In this document: positions 41,901 to 51,506 of the stretch, in pieces | Layout: the number at the start of each line of letters is the position of its first letter | Position numbering within the stretch: position 1 is the stretch's first letter | NCBI GenBank assembly: GCA_039105265.1 | Contig: JAPFFF010000004.1 | Coordinates: forward strand, 3,968,001-4,032,000 | Reading direction: 5' to 3' | DNA from: Tritrichomonas musculus | Lineage: Eukaryota; Parabasalia; Tritrichomonadida; Tritrichomonadidae | Length of the DNA: 64,000 bases | Program-made: the position numbers and the translations under genes | The notes under the pieces: generated by a model | What the model saw: only the letters and a program-made list of their open reading frames with translations | What the model was told of the DNA's origin: nothing | Database searches by the model: none

Positions 41901-44900
41901 TTAATTAAATTATTGCTTGAAGTGATGAAACCTCAAACAAACACGCAATTGTTTCTAGATTTAGTTTCGCTTAAGCAACCCCTTCATCCTGTTGTATCCA
42001 ACTTTTTGATAAATTTACTTGATACTAAGTTTTCTACAATGCTCCCAATTGTATCAATGATCCCTGCAACTAGAGCTATTTCTATCCGATATGAAATCGA
42101 CGTAAATAGCGAATGTTGGAGATTGGATTGGTTTTCAATGTGTCCTGAATCGCATATTTATGCGTTTATAAGACTCGTTGCCCCTGAAGAATTGAGAAAC
42201 TTCGTGCAATACATGACTGAAATAGAAATTAAAAAAGTTGTGACGATCATTTTAAACACAATTCCAATTCGTTATAGTTTTCAAAGGTTTATTTTATATT
42301 ATATATCAAACTTTCCTCACTCATCTCTTAGTGAATGCTTTACTTGCTCAAGCTTTTTTAGTTCTTGCTACCCTTATCCTACTTTATCCGTTTTTTCTAA
42401 TATGACTTTTTTAGATATGGTTAATATGAGTGATGATGCCCTTGGCATTTTAAAAGAAAAAAGTTTGGCATCTGATTTCCTTGGTCAAAGTCAATTTAAA
42501 AGAAGAGGAAAATTGTCAGCTATTTACAATGCTGCAAGTTATAATCAGATTTTTCAATTTAAAGCTGCAAAGGCTTATTATTTAAAAGGAATGTATGAAG
42601 AAGAGGATAAATATTTTTATGGTTTAACTCAACTTAGATCAGTGACAATTAACATGAGTTTACCACTCTCGCATGATTTAATGAAATTTATTCTCCATCA
42701 TAAAAAAGATAACGCATTTCCTGTTATAACTCTTCCATTCTTTCAGGATACAAATACAAACTTTGATGGAAATCAAAGTTCAAACAAAAATCAAATTCAA
42801 AACCAAGGTTTAAATATTCAAGGTTCTAGTCAGTTCCAGAACCAAGGTCAAAGCCAAAATCAGAACCAAAGTTATCCTCTATTAAACAAACTTACTACAT
42901 TCATATCTCGTTCCCATATCCCTTTTTTGATGCACCACTCGCTAAATGGAGAAGTTCATCAATCATTAAAAATGATGCGACAACCAGAGAATATAAAAAA
43001 TAATATTAACGAATTTGTGCGTCTATCCAATGTCATGTGGATTAAATCTCTTGATCATCAAATGATGATGGCTTCAAACTTCATTTGGCGTATTGCAATC
43101 TTAAATGATTTTTTCTCAAATAATGAAATTCTTACCCCTGAAGAACAAAAGCAAATCAGAAACTCGGTTATTATTAACAAAAATCAAGTTATTCATCTTC
43201 TTTCAAAAAGTGGTGCTCTCTCAGTCGCCTTAAAGCATTTTCCAAGCGCTTGCTATCCTTTAAGTATTTCAGTAACTCCACAAAACGTTTCACGTATCAG
43301 TAAATTTATTCAATCATCGCCTTCTTTCATACAGCCTCATATTCCAATTCCAATTCAAGCACCAATCCCACAGCAAATTAAACAGCAGCCAAGAAATCTT
43401 CAAATGCCAATGCAACCTCAAATTCCTTTGCCAATTCAAAATCAAATTCAACCTCAGATTCATGCTCCAATTCAGCCATCAATTCAACCACAAATTCAGC
43501 CTCAAATTCAACCAATTCATTCTGCTAATAATCCTTCACTCTTAACGAGTGCAGATCCAGATTCATTTCGAAAACTTAGAAATAATTTAAAAATTATTCT
43601 TCGTGATTTTGATGTGCAAAAACCATCAATGCGTCAATGGATAAAAATCATTTGGAGGTTGATGATGACAAATATGAAAAAATTTGATTATCCGACAGTT
43701 ATTTCTCGTTTTTTATCTGAAATTCAAACTTGTAAGCCATATGAAATTAACTCTCTCATTGGAACTGTAATTCTTCTTCTATGTGATCAGCCTCAAATAA
43801 TCCATCAAAAAGAAATAATAAAGCAAATCACTGATCTTCCAGAAAATCGGAGAAACGAATTAATAGAATGGCTTCCTCAATTAATAGTTGCTTGCTCAAC
43901 AGAGAAAACGATCAAATCAATTCAACAATTTTTGAATTCAATTGATAGCAAAGGCGTAAAAAATGAGCCAAATCCAAATTCAGGAGCCGTTAGTGGAATT
44001 CCAGATCCAATTGTTGATTGTTTGATTCAAGCAAATCCAATTTCCTTTATAATGACTGTTGATGAGATGTCATTTTCAAGTTACTATAAAAATATTCCTT
44101 CAATTAAAAATTTTGTTAATGATGTCAGAAGTAAAGATTTTTTTGAAAGAAAGAAAAGTCTCGAACGTGAAGGACTCATGATTCATGAATATGAGAGAGC
44201 AATGAATTGGACACAAAAATGTTCAGAAGATATCCACCGTTTAGCAACTGTTGTTTCATGCCATCGTTTAATGTATGAAGGAACAGTTCGTCAGATTACT
44301 CCAGAAGAACTTCAATTTTTCAATATGACAAGTGAAGAAGAATTAGTTAATTTTTGTCTGAATAATGCTCCTGTCTTTTTCACTAACGAGGTTCATATGA
44401 CAGATTATCAATCAGTTACTAGTTTCTTTTACAGAAAGCCAGAGCACGTAATGGGAATTATTGTTGACAGTGATGGTCAAAATGAAGCAGAATTGCGAAT
44501 GAATTTGATTAATGGAGATACAAAAGTTATGCAAATTGTATCTCCTGAAATTTATTCTCTTTCAAAGAGAGAAAAAATATTGAATGATGCATTTATGTTA
44601 ATTTTTTCAAAGCATGCTGCCTCTCCAACTCGAAGTCAATGTTTTTATTATCCCAGATCATTTTTAATTCATGAGAACTTATTACTTGTTGAAAGTGGCG
44701 GGTTTGTTAGCTTAAGTAATCTAATTCAGCCAATTAATGTAGTTAGCTTAGTTCAAGAAAAAGTTAAAAATGAACAAGTTAATATAGATAATACTGGTAA
44801 GGTTGTTTTTGATCCAATTGACGGATCATTTGTAAATAATGGCGTTAAATTCTCTGCATCAGAGAATTCATCTGCTCCATCTTTCATTTTCGAGAAAAAA

Positions 44901-45581
44901 TGCCATAATATTCCTGATAATTTCTTATTCAAATGGCTTTTAAACGGCTCAGAAGGCTCAGCTTTTGATTTTCTTTTTATTCGACAAAGTTTTTCTTCTT
45001 ATTATGCGGTTTCATCCTTCCTACATTTTATATTCCAGACCCAAATGTCTCATTTTCCATCGATTATGTTCTTTAAAGATCGCCAGCGAGTTTGTATTCC
45101 TGATTTCTTCTTTAATCGGCGAATATCGAAGCAATATCTAATAACTAGCGACCAATTAAAAGGCGCTATTCCTAAATTTATGATGTACGGTACTTTTTCT
45201 ACAACCTGGCAAATTTTTGCGGACTCATTGTATCTTCATAGAGAAAGAATGAGAGTCATTATGAGAGCTCTTGTTTATCATGAACAAAAACTTTTCTTTG
45301 ATTCTCAACAACAAATTCAACAATTCCAAAAACAGAACCAATTAAAAAATCCTCAGGTTCAGCAATATATTAAATACTTAAGTAAGGATGCTGAAATAAT
45401 CAAACAACATAATAAAATAATGAATCAGGTTTTCATTAAAATTGAAAAAATTACAACAATGACGATGACTGAGGAAACTGAAAAATGTGATGATATATTC
45501 CCTTTTCATGTTATTGATCATTTAATAGAAAATTCATGGAATGTCATCAAAGCACAACCAATAGCTTGTGGTTGGGTTTAA
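35979..45581 (+). CDS. Tra1/TRRAP-like PIKK pseudokinase (3200 aa)
   Basis: A very long HEAT-type solenoid is followed by a FAT-like region (about 2200-2650) and a PI3K-like C-terminal region (about 2800-3190). There NIPDNFLFKWLLNGSEGSAF, FLFIRQSFSSYYAVSSFLHF and a weak FKDRQRVCIPDF block follow the order of the TRRAP kinase fold. No catalytic His-Arg-Asp-like loop or Asp-Phe-Gly is seen, as in Tra1/TRRAP, and the protein ends in a FATC-like tail (last residues CGWV). Tra1/TRRAP is the activator-binding subunit of SAGA and NuA4 acetyltransferase complexes in the nucleus. Family length is usually 3700-3900, so this is somewhat short. Insertions unusual for the family: Gln runs at about 588-602, a Gln/Met stretch at about 1170-1265 followed by polyproline, and Gln/Pro/Ile repeats at about 2450-2515. 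Confidence 0.7.
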   Translation: MNEQRFTLSLLNPGAFPDLTDNIIDEIEDFLLYAVDSEIEQHISNLVQFFQIHLSSFIQSQSLSIADQHYQKRLLRAMRFFRHKSLTPELSKILEDTAFSFLFNGIPGNALSTQSRHQAYVFLIDHFLVAPHGFPDRFPEFANWSIEFIRLAKRDINNVEPSLYLTVLYSIQILIPYLEKFQLDIASIVNTLIDIAICGMNNVRQPNFFDNLELIIAKTLRIAARLIQTYNKINPETIRLLLELEKHLQADEIALVHIFQNYLLAACAVIQIDPVSRADEHSKKIIRPLVRFFPFFIQMPLLKGHRVSFYLKTVEVWLALVQKKTFKNLYHILPKVWILVSSFHGQHETIVSASNIVQNLLSPELIRDSPYLQVTILDNLVSALEIIKLDLLSLDLDQPSNNPFEVELWLECNKQIISLISIVIQYDKSQQPPALMEAYPMKLDTFVRLVHYICHLLDLSGAVHQNEPDNKLASLIIHHIRIKDFRDHMTQIFETFIGILTLLQPSFFHQLLSLTMIDLLPKSNYRLFHNFFFTKILEKNLHILDFQSIFFATLTDHFEELMTPNPPSVLLEITRSVFQKYFSEHSQNQQQQQQQQQQQQNKEKKDSLSNDIYRFLIKAITLKNPVVFELLLTIFRIYFSQKTSRFEPFKNIISKSPFNMHSVLQMIIDEPKMKDVVSLFAVFLYPFCDVKPQHIDLWVQLFLPAIESNLKITEAAIPTLNKYTSRNFAQWVSQLKEPYQSNFVADLAVSPKEPIIRILLCKIPDIACRLTLRTFGPKKKESYVIVGGLKIDPEILFNSIKRNNKPKETDLNILFDAFCQHVGNMKFSEIIKDNLVASMTEYIQKNIPSKLDTLHQKYSFPQRKYAALFLRQKYGKPINDIEINDPNDFLQHISTLCYNCSTVDPALSIIEMFINFATSNNVILKINIALIKASQYRPDKCFQIISDHILRRDFTDDLNVLKELENHFNNNINNLFPNIRKNAHRSLVLLTERYNVKNSKIDPTDIKNTLKYEILGIVNTLFKLNFTELSNPFGLFNKVLSSLNSETTEKQLKKIPIEVQQMFRKLGVIDGTIFFFNKIKLIFKILAKIIVYGDEVPHIIWNVFFQVLDKSKGRKLYQFIPYYLKRIKKEAKRVNKTHFPSIPGDYATLIKKFPKTPPSYKELKVLRFFIEFAPIQPQPQNQHQNQQNHQQMQQQQQQLQIQQQQMQMQQQQMQMQQQMQMQQQMQQQMQQQQMPPLMPQQQQMQMQQQMQPLMQQQQMQQMYQNQMKNPMQQMYQPPPPPPPPQPPQPPVQPHQQPSPITFWIIRALDSIKNSMTSSSIRDISLIRKTEKILKHLFKLTQQLKRIDPGVDMIKFCPIFLDFHLFCYEQMIPINTHFHYFVESWCEELKSVIITKFATIKKWRFDLFLVIISFVTHPKTIKFRSMIIDLLSVQKNLTTIYTYLETVIKKEMTYYEFLFSRSIEGLATIMNTLSLDQFDMKKVMLTTKNILSSIKQPIGSPQPSMFVNYLQIFLPIRFAKDIDNDPELFNFFKEVIFRFFITKPFMQYFHHPLFTRRLVEFMKIIDPYHRKELYSLIDDIIDPKEQMPILMYQILCDKYKNFPEEINITIGFDKFMKTPSFPVLVLNFSAALLASQKCVHATDLANTPILTTNSYTHSLAINHKLRSINSIKTLKRFLSVIKFLSSYQDGVQPDGLINAFTAKLDTTPYIIRASSACFRALGQQNCSIDHTNREITQFILAFSTTILQSHSKILDTKFVYIMPYVFKQLLPIKQACQRIFEILLKIVVTVLARSNEAISMAQFVPQTMEQFIDHINFNLVDMNLFNELKETLGKKQPYDSMRTKFILQLMPVLSPFLFNPIAMKIDIDREQAKGFSKPVKGNHLKSPTLQCYFFPHSLLPNEFFIASNYSKETLLLYQKALSAAVAAGGFLVSNRIIQEMYDFLHKTTIVNISIPMSSGFATVAEWSKELPKNIDLIKLLLEVMKPQTNTQLFLDLVSLKQPLHPVVSNFLINLLDTKFSTMLPIVSMIPATRAISIRYEIDVNSECWRLDWFSMCPESHIYAFIRLVAPEELRNFVQYMTEIEIKKVVTIILNTIPIRYSFQRFILYYISNFPHSSLSECFTCSSFFSSCYPYPTLSVFSNMTFLDMVNMSDDALGILKEKSLASDFLGQSQFKRRGKLSAIYNAASYNQIFQFKAAKAYYLKGMYEEEDKYFYGLTQLRSVTINMSLPLSHDLMKFILHHKKDNAFPVITLPFFQDTNTNFDGNQSSNKNQIQNQGLNIQGSSQFQNQGQSQNQNQSYPLLNKLTTFISRSHIPFLMHHSLNGEVHQSLKMMRQPENIKNNINEFVRLSNVMWIKSLDHQMMMASNFIWRIAILNDFFSNNEILTPEEQKQIRNSVIINKNQVIHLLSKSGALSVALKHFPSACYPLSISVTPQNVSRISKFIQSSPSFIQPHIPIPIQAPIPQQIKQQPRNLQMPMQPQIPLPIQNQIQPQIHAPIQPSIQPQIQPQIQPIHSANNPSLLTSADPDSFRKLRNNLKIILRDFDVQKPSMRQWIKIIWRLMMTNMKKFDYPTVISRFLSEIQTCKPYEINSLIGTVILLLCDQPQIIHQKEIIKQITDLPENRRNELIEWLPQLIVACSTEKTIKSIQQFLNSIDSKGVKNEPNPNSGAVSGIPDPIVDCLIQANPISFIMTVDEMSFSSYYKNIPSIKNFVNDVRSKDFFERKKSLEREGLMIHEYERAMNWTQKCSEDIHRLATVVSCHRLMYEGTVRQITPEELQFFNMTSEEELVNFCLNNAPVFFTNEVHMTDYQSVTSFFYRKPEHVMGIIVDSDGQNEAELRMNLINGDTKVMQIVSPEIYSLSKREKILNDAFMLIFSKHAASPTRSQCFYYPRSFLIHENLLLVESGGFVSLSNLIQPINVVSLVQEKVKNEQVNIDNTGKVVFDPIDGSFVNNGVKFSASENSSAPSFIFEKKCHNIPDNFLFKWLLNGSEGSAFDFLFIRQSFSSYYAVSSFLHFIFQTQMSHFPSIMFFKDRQRVCIPDFFFNRRISKQYLITSDQLKGAIPKFMMYGTFSTTWQIFADSLYLHRERMRVIMRALVYHEQKLFFDSQQQIQQFQKQNQLKNPQVQQYIKYLSKDAEIIKQHNKIMNQVFIKIEKITTMTMTEETEKCDDIFPFHVIDHLIENSWNVIKAQPIACGWV

Positions 45582-45950
45582 TTTTACCTTTTTTTTTTTT
45601 ATGTTATGTATATTATTTTATTTATTTATTTGTAATCTATATAGTTATTTATTTTTACTTTTTACTAACCATTTAATTTATTTGTTTTTATATAAATATA
45701 TTTGTTATTGTTAATTCTTATTATTTTTTGATATTTTTGTGTTTTTATTTTATTTTGCAATATTTTGAAAAAATGATCGTTAAATATTGAAAAAAATCTA
45801 TTATGATTGAAATAATAAATCTTACTTATCAGGAGTGAAACTTCGGTTTACGATTCCATTTTGTTTTTACAAAAGCTTAGTGACTATAGAAGTAAAATTT
45901 GTTTAAAACATCTTTTTTATTAAATAACAAATAAAGAAAACAGAAACAAA
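45582..45950. other. Convergent gene-end spacer
   Basis: Short AT-rich gap between the stop codons of two convergent genes. T-rich on the plus strand just after the TAA. No terminator hairpin or other feature recognised. Confidence 0.5.
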
Positions 45951-48233
45951 TTATTGTAAAAACAAGGGATTAATAATAGAAGAAATTCCAGATCCTGAAT
46001 TTTTCATTGCAACTAATTTTATTGATTGTTCAAATTCAGGATTTTTTTTCGTTGGTGAACTTTCAGGATCGATATTCTGTAAAATTCCTAAATTTTCAGA
46101 AGCTAAAGCATTAATACATACTTTATCTGTTTGTTTTTGTGTGTTATGACGACTAACCACTCTTTCTAGAGATAATATCTCTTTTGTTTTTTCACGAAGA
46201 ACTGACTTTAAAGCTTCGAAGTCTCTCTCTTTTTCTTCTAATTGAGTTCGTATCTCTTTAACATTTGCATGATATTGTTTTTTATCAATTTTTATTTTTT
46301 CAATTTGATCTTGTAATGATTTTTCAAGTTCCTCATGTTTATGGATTTCTTTATCGTGTCCTCTAATTATCTTCTTGAATTCTTCGTTTTGTTTCTCTAA
46401 TTCGCTTAACTTGTTGCATGTATCTTGATATATCTCTGGTGTGATTAGCACCGACAAATCTTCTTGAAGTTCATACATTCGATTTCTAAGATAATCTAAT
46501 TTTTTCGTTGTTAATGTTAATTGATCTTTGGCATTGCGAAGTTCAAATTCTGTACTTTCTTTATTCTCTGAAAACTCTTTGCTTTTCGTTGAAAAATCTG
46601 AGATTTGTGATTTTGCTGAAACAAGATCTTGTGATAAGGAAGCAAATTTTTCTCGAATATCAGCCAGTTTTCCTTCAGCACCAACTTGGATTCTAGGTTG
46701 AAATACATGAAGTGATTGAGCATGTTCGTTTGAAGATTTAATAAATGATTTGATTTTAGTAAAACGATGGGCAAAAATAATACAAAGGATTACAGGTCTG
46801 AGAGATTGGCTATCTGAATCAAATATTGCTGAATGCAGTTCAACTATTTGATTCACTAAATTATTATGTGTTTTGATAATGTTTTGTGAAATAATTGATT
46901 TTCGTTTATAAAAGTCGATTTGAGAACGTAATTCATTATTTTCTTGTTTAGTTTGATTCATAGAATTTGTTATATGCTCATAATATTCATCCTTTTCGGG
47001 AGACTTTGGATTAAACTTGGTATCAAGTTCGTTTTTAATATCAGATTGAAGACGTAAAACTCGTTTTTGAAGAATTGAGTTTTGATCTTTAACTGCTTGG
47101 TATGAATTTCGCATTGCAACCATTTCTTTGATACTTCTTTGAAGATTTTCCCATGGTTTTTGAACTGATTCCGGTTCAATTCCAATTAAATCGCATAATG
47201 CAGTCATTTCTGCTTCACAATTAAGAAGAGATGGTTGAATTGTTTTGTATTGATCAACTGTTTCTTGTAGTTTTTCAACTTTGGTTTGGAGAGATTGATT
47301 TTTGAGTTTATATTTTTGATTTTCTTCATCTAAAATGGATATCTTTGAAGTTATTTCAGAGTTTGATGAATTGATATCTATTTGTTCTTGAGATATATTT
47401 TCAATTTCCATTTCCCGCTTTTTGAGTTCAGTTTTTATTTGACGAAGTTTTGTTTCGGCTGCATTTTTCTCATTAGATATTTCTTTAAATCTTATCTGAC
47501 TTGATTCAATTTCTTCTCTATATTGTTTTTTTAGTGAACGAAGTTCTTTTTTTAAGGTTGGAACTAAATCGCTTAGATACTGGTTTTCTGACGTTATTCT
47601 TTGAATTTGCCCGCTTAAATATCGATTTTTTTCTGTTAAATCATTAATTATATTTTCAGATTTTTGGAGTTTCCTTGAAAAATTTTCTGTCTCACTTGAT
47701 AAAGAATACGATGCTTGTCTTTCTTCATCAAGAATTTGTTTTTGTTCAGCAATTTTATGTTGAAGTTCTATGTTTTCATCAATTAATTTGGTATGTTCAC
47801 TATCATACTTTTTTAATGAAGTTTTGAGATTTTTCTTTTTTGATCTCAAATCATGAGCCTTTTTTTTCCATTTTTTGTATTTTTGTTCATAAGCTTGAGT
47901 TTTTTCTTTTTCAAGTTGAATATCAACTGAGCAATTTGCAGAAATTTGATTGGACTGGCGAGTGAGAGCAATTCGTAATTGTTGTTCTTGAGATTTTAAC
48001 GATTGAATTTCTGCTTCGAGTTCTGACCTTTGAAATGAAAATTCTGCTTGTTGGAGATTAATACTTTCCTTTGCCATTTTTAATTGAGCTTCAAGAGCAA
48101 TCACTTTTTCTTGTGCTTCTTGAAGAGCTTTAATCTTTTGTTCTAAACAGTCAAGAATTGAACTTCGATCATAAGCTTGTTCTTTTATTGCTTGAGTATT
48201 ATTTAAGCTGCTCCTAATATTTTCTATATTCAT
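45951..48233 (-). CDS. Coiled-coil protein (760 aa)
   Basis: Almost the whole length is predicted heptad-rich coiled coil: Gln/Glu/Lys/Leu-dense stretches at about residues 30-100, 105-330, 350-440 and 530-715. A break near 440-525 (IIKTHNNLVNQIVELHSAIF, VILCIIFAHRFTKIKSF) is hydrophobic and probably a small folded segment. No motor, kinase or membrane segment. The C-terminus after about 715 is polar and disordered. Such proteins in trichomonads are usually cytoskeletal or basal-body associated, but this is only a general expectation. It is co-directional with the next coiled-coil gene 166 bp upstream. I do not recognise a family. Confidence 0.8.
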   Translation of the reverse strand: MNIENIRSSLNNTQAIKEQAYDRSSILDCLEQKIKALQEAQEKVIALEAQLKMAKESINLQQAEFSFQRSELEAEIQSLKSQEQQLRIALTRQSNQISANCSVDIQLEKEKTQAYEQKYKKWKKKAHDLRSKKKNLKTSLKKYDSEHTKLIDENIELQHKIAEQKQILDEERQASYSLSSETENFSRKLQKSENIINDLTEKNRYLSGQIQRITSENQYLSDLVPTLKKELRSLKKQYREEIESSQIRFKEISNEKNAAETKLRQIKTELKKREMEIENISQEQIDINSSNSEITSKISILDEENQKYKLKNQSLQTKVEKLQETVDQYKTIQPSLLNCEAEMTALCDLIGIEPESVQKPWENLQRSIKEMVAMRNSYQAVKDQNSILQKRVLRLQSDIKNELDTKFNPKSPEKDEYYEHITNSMNQTKQENNELRSQIDFYKRKSIISQNIIKTHNNLVNQIVELHSAIFDSDSQSLRPVILCIIFAHRFTKIKSFIKSSNEHAQSLHVFQPRIQVGAEGKLADIREKFASLSQDLVSAKSQISDFSTKSKEFSENKESTEFELRNAKDQLTLTTKKLDYLRNRMYELQEDLSVLITPEIYQDTCNKLSELEKQNEEFKKIIRGHDKEIHKHEELEKSLQDQIEKIKIDKKQYHANVKEIRTQLEEKERDFEALKSVLREKTKEILSLERVVSRHNTQKQTDKVCINALASENLGILQNIDPESSPTKKNPEFEQSIKLVAMKNSGSGISSIINPLFLQ

Positions 48234-48399
48234 TAAGATTTTGGATTCTTTTTTTACGTTTAAATACGTTTAAAATATACTCCAAATTTATTCAATTTAT
48301 TTTTTATCATCACAAAAAATTGAATATCAAATCAAAAACTATTGAAAAAGTGGAAATAAAAAAGATAAATTTAAAACAACATATAAATATCAAACAAGA

Positions 48400-49176
48400 T
48401 TAATGGGTAGAAGGAGAGTAATGAACTCGATTAGTAATTTTTGTTTTTTCTTGGAACATTCTGAATTGATCTGCAACTCTTGAAGAACTTGGAACATGTT
48501 TATGTTTCTTCAATTGCATCATTATTCCGCCACCAATATTTGCTGAAACTTTTTGTTGATTTTTCAATGATTTATATTCGTCTATTCGTTTTCGAGCTAA
48601 TGTAGCTTTGTCACTGAGATTTTGAAGTGTTGCGATTTTACTTTGAGCTTCTTTTAATTGTTGCTTAAGGGATCTAATGTTTTCATCAACGTAATTTCCA
48701 ACTTCTTTTTTAATTTGTTCACGATTTTTTATTGTTAATTCATTTGCTTCACTTTCTGCTTCATCTGCTTGTTGGTTTAATTCATTTAAAAGACTTAATT
48801 TTGTTTGATTTGATAAATCAACTTTTTCTTTGAAAGAATCCACCTTTTCTTTATACCCTTCACGCAGTTTTTGATTTTCTTCCTTATATCTATCTTCAAG
48901 AGATACCATATCTATTTCTTTTTGATTATAAGAAACGAGTGATGAAATCTGATTAATACATACTCCTTGATAACTTAAAGAGCGTTTCGCGAATTCTAAA
49001 TAATTTTGCATTAGTTTTATATTTTGTGTTGCTTTTACCAAAAGTTGGTTACTATATAGTTTGAGATTATCAATTCTGTGCTTTTCATATTCATATTTAT
49101 CAAATCTTCGATACCTTAATCGTGGTATGTAATCTGGAACAATTGGAGAATTAAAATATTCTTGTAAATCGTCCAT
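48400..49176 (-). CDS. Small coiled-coil protein (258 aa)
   Basis: N-terminal 30 residues are Pro/Tyr/Arg-rich (SPIVPDYIPRLRYRRFDKYE), followed by helices. A coiled coil runs from about residue 90 to 210 (repeated Glu/Lys/Gln with Leu spacing). A basic tail (KKHKHVPSSSR) follows. No known domain seen. It is close to and in the same direction as the 760-aa coiled-coil gene, so they might function together, but each has its own spacer of over 150 bp. Function unknown. Confidence 0.75.
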   Translation of the reverse strand: MDDLQEYFNSPIVPDYIPRLRYRRFDKYEYEKHRIDNLKLYSNQLLVKATQNIKLMQNYLEFAKRSLSYQGVCINQISSLVSYNQKEIDMVSLEDRYKEENQKLREGYKEKVDSFKEKVDLSNQTKLSLLNELNQQADEAESEANELTIKNREQIKKEVGNYVDENIRSLKQQLKEAQSKIATLQNLSDKATLARKRIDEYKSLKNQQKVSANIGGGIMMQLKKHKHVPSSSRVADQFRMFQEKTKITNRVHYSPSTH

Positions 49177-49687
49177 TCAGAGCACAAAATTTTGTAATTT
49201 ATCGAAATTTTAAAACGGTTTTCAAAAGAAGAAAAAATGAATCCATTTCTAATGATGATCATGCTTTTAGAATAGCATTTTTATTTTGTTGATAAAAAGG
49301 ACTAATTTTTTTTTTTTTTTTTTTTATTCTATTTGTTGTTGATGATTATTGATAGATGATAATAAAAATTAATATTTCTGTATTAGCAGTTGAAATATTA
49401 TTGTATTCCTTCAAATGAAAATTAGAATGGAAGATAATTTTTTTAAGGAATACAATTTTTCATTTCATTTAAAAAATGATGGGAATTAATAGCAAAATGA
49501 TTTCCTCTGAAAAAAGAATTGATTTTGTTTATCTTATCCAAAAATTCGTTGATGTGTGACACACATTGTTTGTAAATAATAAAAAACTTTAAAAAAATCA
49601 AAATTATAATATTCTTCTTTTAAAAAATACAATCTAAAAATTTATAATATTAATAAACAAAAAAAAAAAATATTAAAAATAATAATC
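49177..49687. other. AT-rich intergenic spacer
   Basis: A T run at about 49308-49325. No gene, RNA or repeat recognised. Confidence 0.5.
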
Positions 49688-50425
49688 TTACACTTGCATT
49701 GAAACGCCATATAATTCTAAATTTCTGGCAGAATATGGATTTGTTGAATCAGCATCAGTTATCGAATCATCTGATACGTCTATGTGTTCAGGATAAGCAA
49801 AATGATGACTTATAATTGAAACTTCATCAATGCTTTCATCTCTTTTTATTCCATTAACAAAGTATTTCTTTTTTTCATTTAGCTCATATTCACTATCACT
49901 ATCACTTAATGAATTGTTATTCATATTGTTATTATATGAACTGACGCAATCAGGAAGTTCAGGATCGTATAAGAAAACTGAAGAATTTTGAACTTCTGCT
50001 ATTGAAGTATTTTCTAATTGGCTTTGATTCATTAAATCCTTAATTTTTTGGTTCCTGCCCATCATTAAAGTGATTCCATATAGTGCAAATAAAATTTGAG
50101 CAATTATAGCAGAAACTGTATAAATTGTAAAGTGACTATTTGCACCATAGGTTGAAACATAAACAGAAATTCCTGAAATCAACAAGAGTAAATAGGTAAT
50201 TGTTCGAGATAATTTAATGAATTCTTTTTTGATAAAAGAATGGTAGGTTAAATAGGTTTGAAAAGAATTTCCAAGTATTAAAATAATAATGCCAATGATT
50301 GGGTAAATTTTTTTTCCAAATTTGAAAAAGTCAAAAAGCCATAAAGAGTCGACAATCAATCCAAAACTTGTATACAAAAAAAATATGATTCGCATAAATA
50401 AGAGATTATTTGAAGATTGATGCAT
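49688..50425 (-). CDS. Four-pass membrane protein with acidic cytosolic-type tail (245 aa)
   Basis: Four hydrophobic segments: about residues 8-28, 40-61, 75-95 and 100-122 (for example IYPIIGIIILILGNSF and TYLLLLISGISVYV). A polar tail from about 125 to the end follows, rich in Ser/Asp/Asn with a NNNMNNNSLSDSDSEYE stretch typical of phosphorylated or disordered regions. No signal peptide distinct from the first helix. It has no recognised transporter or receptor motif and could be a small tetraspan of the surface or endomembrane. Start chosen at the first Met; a second Met at residue 11 lies within the first helix. Confidence 0.7.
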   Translation of the reverse strand: MHQSSNNLLFMRIIFFLYTSFGLIVDSLWLFDFFKFGKKIYPIIGIIILILGNSFQTYLTYHSFIKKEFIKLSRTITYLLLLISGISVYVSTYGANSHFTIYTVSAIIAQILFALYGITLMMGRNQKIKDLMNQSQLENTSIAEVQNSSVFLYDPELPDCVSSYNNNMNNNSLSDSDSEYELNEKKKYFVNGIKRDESIDEVSIISHHFAYPEHIDVSDDSITDADSTNPYSARNLELYGVSMQV

Positions 50426-51506
50426 TGGTAGAATTACAGTTTTTGATGTTAGATAACGAAAAAATGCAGTAACTTTCGTTTAACACCTTTGATTCAATTT
50501 TCAAAGGTGATAAAAATCTCTTTGAATATTTTGAATGTGTATTGAAACTATTCAATATAAAATAGCCAGACAAGGATTTATCAAATAACAACATATTGCT
50601 TTTTTAATTAAAAAATTAAAATGAGATTAAAGTATATTTATATTTTTTATTAAAATTTAATATTGCATATGTCTACCAATATACTATTGATAAATAATCA
50701 TATATATTCAAGATATGTGTAAAACTGTCTATAAACGCACAATTGAAAAAGTTAAATCAAACACGGCAATATTGAATGATTCTCACAAAAAAAATATATT
50801 GAATTTCAGTAGGCCTTCTCTATCAATTTCCATATATTTTTATTATGATATAAATATGTTTAATATATAGTTTTCAAGTATATTTGATAACTAGAATTGT
50901 AATGAACTCATCGGCCATTTATTTTTTTGAGAGAATTTGAAAGATGTTTGCAATTCTTCAGAATAAAGAATTGAATATTATGTAACTTTTTCAATCATAT
51001 CAGAATCATCGTTTTAATACAATCAACAACAAACTCTTCATATTGGTTCACATAACAAATAGCATTATTTATCATCAAAAAATTTATATTTATAAAAAAA
51101 TTGGGTTCAACCATGAAATTCAGAGAAATATGAGATTTGAATTCAAATTATTTTTTTTTTTCAATGATTTTTATAAACGGTATAGTCAATTTCACTGGTC
51201 GTAAGACAATACGTTTTCTCAGCCATTTATTTGATTTTGGTAACACTAATAATATGATTAAATATAATTTCCAAAATTGATGTGTTTTTTTTAAAAAAAA
51301 AAAAAAAAGGTCTCAAAAAGTTCATTTTATTAAGTGAAATAATTAACTGAAAATCATATAGGCTTTACCTCTGTGAATAATTATTTCATATGATTGATCT
51401 TATATTTGTGATGACATGTAAAAAAAAGTTAAGTAGGGATAGTATTTATTTATTTATTTATTTAATAATATATTAAAAATAAAATATAAATATGTAAACA
51501 TTGTGA
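50426..51506. other. AT-rich intergenic region
   Basis: Two exact copies of the 12-mer ATTGAAAAAGTT/AACTTTTTCAAT (50742-50753 and 50984-50995), in opposite orientations, a long A run at about 51290-51308, and a (TTTA)n tract at about 51445-51465. No gene recognised. Confidence 0.5.
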
